From NCBI GenBank assembly GCA_910588005.1, contig CAJUQM010000064.1:1-10067 (forward strand): DNA of 10,067 nt, written 5' to 3'. Positions within the stretch are counted from its first letter, which is position 1. Each line of letters opens with the position of its first letter. Source of the DNA: an uncultured Oscillibacter sp. GTDB lineage: Bacteria; Bacillota; Clostridia; Oscillospirales; Oscillospiraceae. Below the pieces are notes generated by a model. It ran no database searches. It saw only the letters and a list, made by a program, of their open reading frames with translations, and had not been told where the DNA came from. The position numbers were made by a program, and so were the translations under genes. Below are positions 7,017-10,067 of the stretch, piece after piece.

Positions 7017-7109
7017 CTGATAACACGTCCAGGGGGTGAAAATTGTTTCAGAGGGGGAAATTATTTTCAAAGGGGGCCAACGGGAATTTTCAGACGCGGG
7101 GTCCGGCAC
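7014..7109 (-). CDS. possible 31-residue leader ORF with a strong ribosome binding site (tentative)
   Basis: A GTG at 7109 lies 8 bases after AAGGAGGAGG (7127-7118), an unusually good ribosome binding site for a gene-less stretch. The frame runs 31 codons (starting VPDPASENSRWPP...) to TGA at 7016-7014. The peptide resembles nothing I know and the frame overlaps the tandem repeats and the ECF promoter. A 6-bp stem, GGTCCG/CGGACC, spans the start region and could hide it. It could be chance; no promoter for it is evident. Confidence 0.2.
   Translation of the reverse strand: MPDPASENSRWPPLKIISPSETIFTPWTCYQ
7022..7050 (-). promoter_or_regulatory. candidate ECF-sigma promoter of the sigma/anti-sigma operon
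   Basis: Minus-strand TGAAAC (7050-7045), 17-base spacer, CGTGTT (7027-7022). TGAAAC with a CGT-type -10 at 16-17 bases is the known pattern of SigW/SigX-like ECF promoters. The leader would be about 50 bases, leaving the AAGGAGG site intact. No sigma-A-type promoter was found closer to the gene. Confidence 0.5.
7031..7092. repeat. three imperfect tandem repeats of about 20 bases
   Basis: Plus-strand copies begin at 7031, 7052 and 7071, each with AGGGGG followed after a few bases by an AATT/TTTCA block (for example AGGGGGAAATTATTTTCAA at 7052-7070). The steps are 21 and 19 bases, about two helical turns. The first copy contains the -35 TGAAAC of the candidate ECF promoter. Confidence 0.55.
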
Positions 7110-7170
7110 AAGGCGGACCTCCTCCTTCCCCTTATAAAATTTTCGAATCTTTCAGACGTTTCAACAGGCA

Positions 7171-7201
7171 AGAGGGGCGGACGCCGCGCGTCCGCCCCTC
7201 T
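7171..7201 (-). terminator. hairpin ending the ychF unit
   Basis: Perfect 14-bp stem AGAGGGGCGGACGC (7171-7184) and GCGTCCGCCCCTCT (7188-7201) with a 3-base loop, 8 bases after the stop of the small gene downstream of ychF. On the minus strand the following bases are TTGCCTG, so the T tract is poor; it may act as a weak terminator or protect the 3' end. Confidence 0.6.
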
Positions 7202-7209
7202 GAAAACAT

Positions 7210-7413
7210 CTATTCCGGCTTGATGCCATAGATCTCAAACCTGCCGGTCAAATTCTGCAGCGTGAGTTTCTGCGCCAGAAGCTGCTGATATGTCGCCCCC
7301 CGCTGCTTTCCGGCGGAGCGCAGCTTCTCCAGCTTTGAAAGAACCCCCTCCCGCTCCCGCAGGAGATCCCCATACATGCGGTCATAGGCCGCAAGGCGTT
7401 CCATATCTGTCAT
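7210..7413 (-). CDS. small conserved-looking protein of unknown function, coupled to ychF
   Basis: A 67-aa soluble protein (MTDMERLAAYDRMYGDLL...GRFEIYGIKPE), charged and mostly helical, with a predicted coiled stretch over RERE..LSKLEKLRSAGKQRGATYQQLLAQKL. I do not recognise a family. The ychF stop and this ATG are arranged as TAATATG, so reinitiation after ychF is likely; there is no separate Shine-Dalgarno site. An ATG at 7422 would add three residues and overlap ychF by 8 bases. The frame is coding-like: it ends directly before a strong hairpin and its composition matches its neighbours. The link to YchF (ribosome/translation related) is positional only. Confidence 0.6.
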   Translation of the reverse strand: MTDMERLAAYDRMYGDLLREREGVLSKLEKLRSAGKQRGATYQQLLAQKLTLQNLTGRFEIYGIKPE

Positions 7414-7414
7414 A

Positions 7415-8524
7415 TTACACATTAAACCGGAAGTAGATCATATCGCCGTCCTGGACCACGTACTCCTTACCCTCGCTGCGGAGAAGCCCCTTCTCCTTGG
7501 CGGCGTTAACGCTGCCGCACTTCACCATATCCTCATAGGCGATGACCTCCGCCCGGATAAATCCGCGCTCAATATCGGTGTGGATCTTACCGGCGGCCCT
7601 GGGGGCCTTTGTACCCTTTTTAATCGTCCAGGCCCGGCACTCGTCCTTGCCGTAGGTCAGGAAGGAAATAAGTCCCAGCAGGGTATAAGAGCACTTGATC
7701 AGCCGATCCAATCCGGACTCCTCCACCCCCAGCTCCTCCAAAAACATCTGCTTCTCCTCGCCCTCCAGCTCGGCGATGTCCTGTTCCAGCTTGGCGCAGA
7801 TCGGCAGCACCTGTGCCCCCTCCTTCTCCGCCAGGGTCTTCACCTGCTGGTAATACCGGTTGCCCTCCAAATTGGTGAAGCCCTCCTCGTCGGTATTGGC
7901 GGCGTAGATGATGGGCTTGAGACTCAGGAGGTCGCTGGTCTCAATCAGGGCCATGTCCTCCTCTCCGCACCGGTAGGTCCGGGCGGACTTTCCGCCGTTC
8001 AGGTGCTCCGCCAGCGCCTGAAACACCTCCGCCTCATGGAGGAATTTCTTGTCCCCCTTGGCGGCTTTTCGCGCCTTCTCCACCCGGCGGTTCACCATCT
8101 CCAGATCCGCCATAATCAGCTCCAGGTCAATGGTCTCAATATCTCCCAGAGGATCTACCGGGACGTTGGTGCCTGCGTCGGCCACCACGTGCATGATATT
8201 TTCGTCGTCAAAGCAGCGGACCACGTGGACAATGGCGTCCGTCTCCCGGATGTTGGCCAGAAACTTGTTGCCAAGGCCCGCCCCCTGGCTGGCCCCCTTC
8301 ACAAGGCCGGCGATATCCACAAACTCGATAACCGCCGGGGTCTTCTTGTCCGGCTCGTACATCTCCGCCAGCTTGTCCAGCCGCTCGTCAGGCACGGCCA
8401 CCATGCCCACGTTGGGGTCAATGGTGCAAAAGGGATAGTTGGCGCTCTCGGCGCCGGCGTTGGTAATCGCATTGAACAGAGTGGACTTGCCCACGTTCGG
8501 CAGTCCCACGATGCCTAATTTCAT
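7415..8524 (-). CDS. ychF: redox-regulated ATPase YchF (Obg-related P-loop protein)
   Basis: A 369-aa P-loop protein of the TRAFAC/Obg group, matching the usual family length (363-371). Walker A is GLPNVGKST at residues 7-15; G3 is DIAGLVKGAS at 70-79. The G4 position has NTDE (210-213) instead of NKxD, the change that makes YchF prefer ATP over GTP. A coiled-coil insertion lies at about 130-190 and a C-terminal TGS domain at about 285-368 (GKDECRAWTIKKGTKAP, HTDIERGFIRAEVI). YchF binds ribosomes and takes part in stress responses and translation quality. The start at 8524 (MKLGIVGLPNVGKS) is chosen over the in-frame ATG at 8551 because the family begins here and GGAGG lies upstream. A small gene follows with coupled translation. 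Its promoter region lies in or next to the mobile-element junction. Confidence 0.96.
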   Translation of the reverse strand: MKLGIVGLPNVGKSTLFNAITNAGAESANYPFCTIDPNVGMVAVPDERLDKLAEMYEPDKKTPAVIEFVDIAGLVKGASQGAGLGNKFLANIRETDAIVHVVRCFDDENIMHVVADAGTNVPVDPLGDIETIDLELIMADLEMVNRRVEKARKAAKGDKKFLHEAEVFQALAEHLNGGKSARTYRCGEEDMALIETSDLLSLKPIIYAANTDEEGFTNLEGNRYYQQVKTLAEKEGAQVLPICAKLEQDIAELEGEEKQMFLEELGVEESGLDRLIKCSYTLLGLISFLTYGKDECRAWTIKKGTKAPRAAGKIHTDIERGFIRAEVIAYEDMVKCGSVNAAKEKGLLRSEGKEYVVQDGDMIYFRFNV

Positions 8525-8720
8525 AATTCTCTCTACCTCCTGATTTTTCAAGGGTTTCCGGTGCTTGAATGATGTCTACCACACCATTTATACACCATTT
8601 TCGCATTTAGGTATGTTTAGATATATAGAGTTATGGCCATCCAGCCACTCTTTGCTGCTAAGTTCACATCGCCTGCTTTCTATGATCTGATCCACATTAC
8701 ATCCCGCCACACCATCCGAT
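8525..8720. other. probable junction between chromosome and integrated element
   Basis: Base composition falls from GC-rich (ychF side) to AT-rich (integrase side) at about 8570-8600. The segment lies directly past the 3' end of the integrase, where one attachment site of tyrosine-recombinase elements is usual. ACACCAT occurs three times (8581-8587, 8592-8598, 8709-8715); two copies sit in the 9-base word CCACACCAT (8579-8587, 8707-8715). These may be integrase-binding sites. There is no tRNA here. A TATAAA at 8592-8587 on the minus strand could be a -10 for ychF but has no good -35. The exact core cannot be set without the other end. Confidence 0.45.
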
Positions 8721-9902
8721 TCAGGCGCTTTGGTGAGATTCAAATTGCTTTACTGCATGTGCCATAGAATCATCAGTCACATGAACATAGCGATCCATCG
8801 TCGTTTTTATGCTGGCATGACCGAGCAGTTTCTGCAAAACCTTTGGCTGCATACCACTCTCAATTGCCCGAGTTGCATAGGTATGGCGAAGCGCGTGCAT
8901 ACAAAATCGCTTGATTCCCGCCTCATCGCAAAGCTTATACAGGTGGGTATCATAGGAGCTGTTCTTGTTCGGCATCCCAGTTCGGAAATTGATGAAGACC
9001 AGATCTCGCATAATAAGCTGAGATTTGACACCCGTTCGCCGGTCGATATACTCCAGGGTTTGCGAGAGCATTGGAGATTCTTTCCGGGAAGCTCGACTTA
9101 ACTCTACGCCCCGAAGTATCTCATATGCTCGGTTAGTCAAAGGGATCGTTCGATAACTTTGCTGGGTTTTGGGTGGACCAGCCCTCCAAAAGGCTTGTTT
9201 ATGCCGATACTCTAGAGTCTTATTGACAGTCAAAGTCCGTTTTTCCCAATCAATAGCATCCCATGTCAACCCAATTAGTTCACCAGTACGCAATCCCGTT
9301 TCTAATATCAGTGCGTACTGCGCATAGTTATGTGACCTTTGTGCGGTTTCCAAGAATTTCCCCTGCTCTTCCACAGTAAGATACTTGATATCATCCACTG
9401 CTCGAACAGGCTTAGAGTAACGAACCCCATTCATAGGATGTTTAATAATCAGGTCATTCATCAATGCTGATTTGAACATGGTCCCCATCGTAATATATGC
9501 TTGACGAATTGTCGATCCAGCATAATCTGCTTCCATCCTGTTGAGGACGACCTTGCAGTGCATAGGTTTGACGTTCGACAGCAGCATACCACCAATCACA
9601 GGCTGAATATTGTGAACATACCGCTCCCGGTAGTTTCTACGAGTATTCGGTGCCAAGTCCGCAATCATATTCTCTTGCCAAAACTCAAACCATGTGTCCA
9701 CAGTCATATCCGATGGAACAAGAATATTGTCATGCATATCTGCAAATCGAGCTTCCTCCAACCAGTTCCGTGCCTCTGGAAGTGTAGGAACATACTTCTC
9801 GTGGCGCTTTCCATGCTTATCTACAAATCTTGCGTAATAAAAACCATCCTTCCTTTGGCAGATGCCCTTGCCGCATTCTTTCCCTTTTAAGTTCTTTCCC
9901 AT
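8721..9902 (-). CDS. int: tyrosine recombinase / site-specific integrase
   Basis: A 393-aa integrase of the phage/ICE type. Residues about 10-55 form the arm-binding domain (KGICQRKDGFYYARFVD...), 67-150 the SAM-like core-binding domain, and 175-385 the catalytic domain. Catalytic residues are all present: R205 (TGLRTGEL), K245 (PKTQQSYRTIPL), H336 and R339 (MHALRH), H362 (LLGHAS) and the nucleophile Y372 (DRYVHV). The ATG at 9902 follows AAAGGAG by 8 bases. AT-rich codon use contrasts with the GC-rich genes to the left, a sign of transfer. It catalyses integration and, with an excisionase, excision of the element extending rightward. Whether that element is an ICE or a prophage cannot be decided here. 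Confidence 0.95.
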   Translation of the reverse strand: MGKNLKGKECGKGICQRKDGFYYARFVDKHGKRHEKYVPTLPEARNWLEEARFADMHDNILVPSDMTVDTWFEFWQENMIADLAPNTRRNYRERYVHNIQPVIGGMLLSNVKPMHCKVVLNRMEADYAGSTIRQAYITMGTMFKSALMNDLIIKHPMNGVRYSKPVRAVDDIKYLTVEEQGKFLETAQRSHNYAQYALILETGLRTGELIGLTWDAIDWEKRTLTVNKTLEYRHKQAFWRAGPPKTQQSYRTIPLTNRAYEILRGVELSRASRKESPMLSQTLEYIDRRTGVKSQLIMRDLVFINFRTGMPNKNSSYDTHLYKLCDEAGIKRFCMHALRHTYATRAIESGMQPKVLQKLLGHASIKTTMDRYVHVTDDSMAHAVKQFESHQSA

Positions 9903-9926
9903 GAGGTGCGCTCCTTTCCTACTATA

Positions 9927-9952
9927 AGAAAAAGAGCCAATGCAATGGCTCT
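9927..9952 (-). terminator. hairpin between the excisionase-like gene and int
   Basis: Stem AGAGCCA (9933-9939) and TGGCTCT (9946-9952) with a 6-base loop. On the minus strand it is followed by TTTTTCTT, a good T tract. It should end transcription coming from the excisionase gene. Its left arm overlaps the expected start point of the candidate int promoter. Confidence 0.7.
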
Positions 9953-9981
9953 ATTTTATCATAATAGTCCATATATCTCAA
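9953..9981 (-). promoter_or_regulatory. candidate int promoter
   Basis: Minus-strand TTGAGA (9981-9976), 17-base spacer, TAAAAT (9958-9953): 5/6 and 5/6 matches to consensus at ideal spacing. Transcription would start near 9946, about 44 bases before the int ATG. Confidence 0.6.
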
Positions 9982-9993
9982 TAGGAACTGGCG

Positions 9994-10067
9994 TTAGATC
10001 ACTGTTTTTTTGCTAACAAACTCTTCAAATTCTTTTCGCTTGACCAATTTCTTTGTACCTACATAGA
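9994..10067 (-). CDS. excisionase-like DNA-binding protein (partial, C-terminus only)
   Basis: Only the last 23 residues are visible (YVGTKKLVKRKEFEEFVSKK, then TVI and a TAA stop at 9996-9994). The pattern Y-G-T-K-K-L-basic-FEEF resembles the C-terminal end of small helix-turn-helix excisionases (Tn916 Xis-like), where the wing and last helix read G..KLV.R..FE.F. Its place directly upstream of an integrase on the same strand supports this. The DNA-binding helices lie outside the window, so the call rests on a short tail and on context. A terminator hairpin follows after about 40 bases. Confidence 0.6.
   Translation of the reverse strand, partial: YVGTKKLVKRKEFEEFVSKKTVI

Noticed and set aside
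7580..8518. 312-codon plus-strand frame
   Set aside because: Antisense shadow of ychF, which is certain on the minus strand.
8570..8720. tRNA gene as the integration target
   Set aside because: No acceptor stem, T-loop consensus or CCA end could be found on either strand between ychF and int.

Overview
The window reads as the chromosome of a GC-rich, Gram-positive anaerobe of the Clostridia (Oscillospiraceae-like). This is inferred from the gene families (V-type ATP synthase, a DivIVA-like coiled-coil protein, a BlaI/M56 pair, a sigma/anti-sigma pair with a Clostridia-style single-pass partner), from strong AGGAGG ribosome binding sites and from high-GC coding. Every gene I can support lies on the minus strand. 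The long plus-strand open frames are antisense shadows of GC-rich genes.

Layout by increasing coordinate, which is the reverse of transcription. (1) 1-1915: the first two genes of a V-type ATP synthase operon, subunit H then subunit I; the latter runs off the left edge. (2) 1916-2309: a 394-base gap holding a candidate ATPase promoter and a strong hairpin that ends the next unit. (3) 2310-2921: a DivIVA-like coiled-coil protein. (4) 3087-5428: a BlaI-type repressor and, overlapping it by 4 bases, an M56 (BlaR1-like) membrane peptidase carrying a C-terminal M23 (LytM-type) murein peptidase domain. Two matching dyads cover the promoter, and a terminator follows. (5) 5555-6965: an ECF-type sigma factor and its probable membrane anti-sigma partner, overlapping by 59 bases. 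Upstream are an ECF-style promoter, three tandem repeats and a near-palindrome. (6) 7210-8524: the ATPase YchF, followed by a small coupled gene of unknown function and a hairpin. (7) About 8570-10067: AT-richer DNA with a tyrosine recombinase and the tail of an excisionase-like gene. This is the end of an integrated mobile element that continues to the right and sits just upstream of ychF.

Two modules look like envelope signalling systems. The BlaI/M56-M23 pair should work as a repressor plus an inducer protease, but the beta-lactam-binding sensor domain of classical BlaR1 is replaced by an unassigned segment and a murein peptidase. The sigma/anti-sigma pair appears autoregulated. At the mobile-element end, the integrase promoter overlaps the terminator of the upstream excisionase unit so that integrase transcripts should begin inside the hairpin. 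I see no tRNA, rRNA or CRISPR array. I cannot point to a wholly new system; the most unusual items are the M56-M23 sensor with its operators and the organised DNA upstream of the sigma gene.
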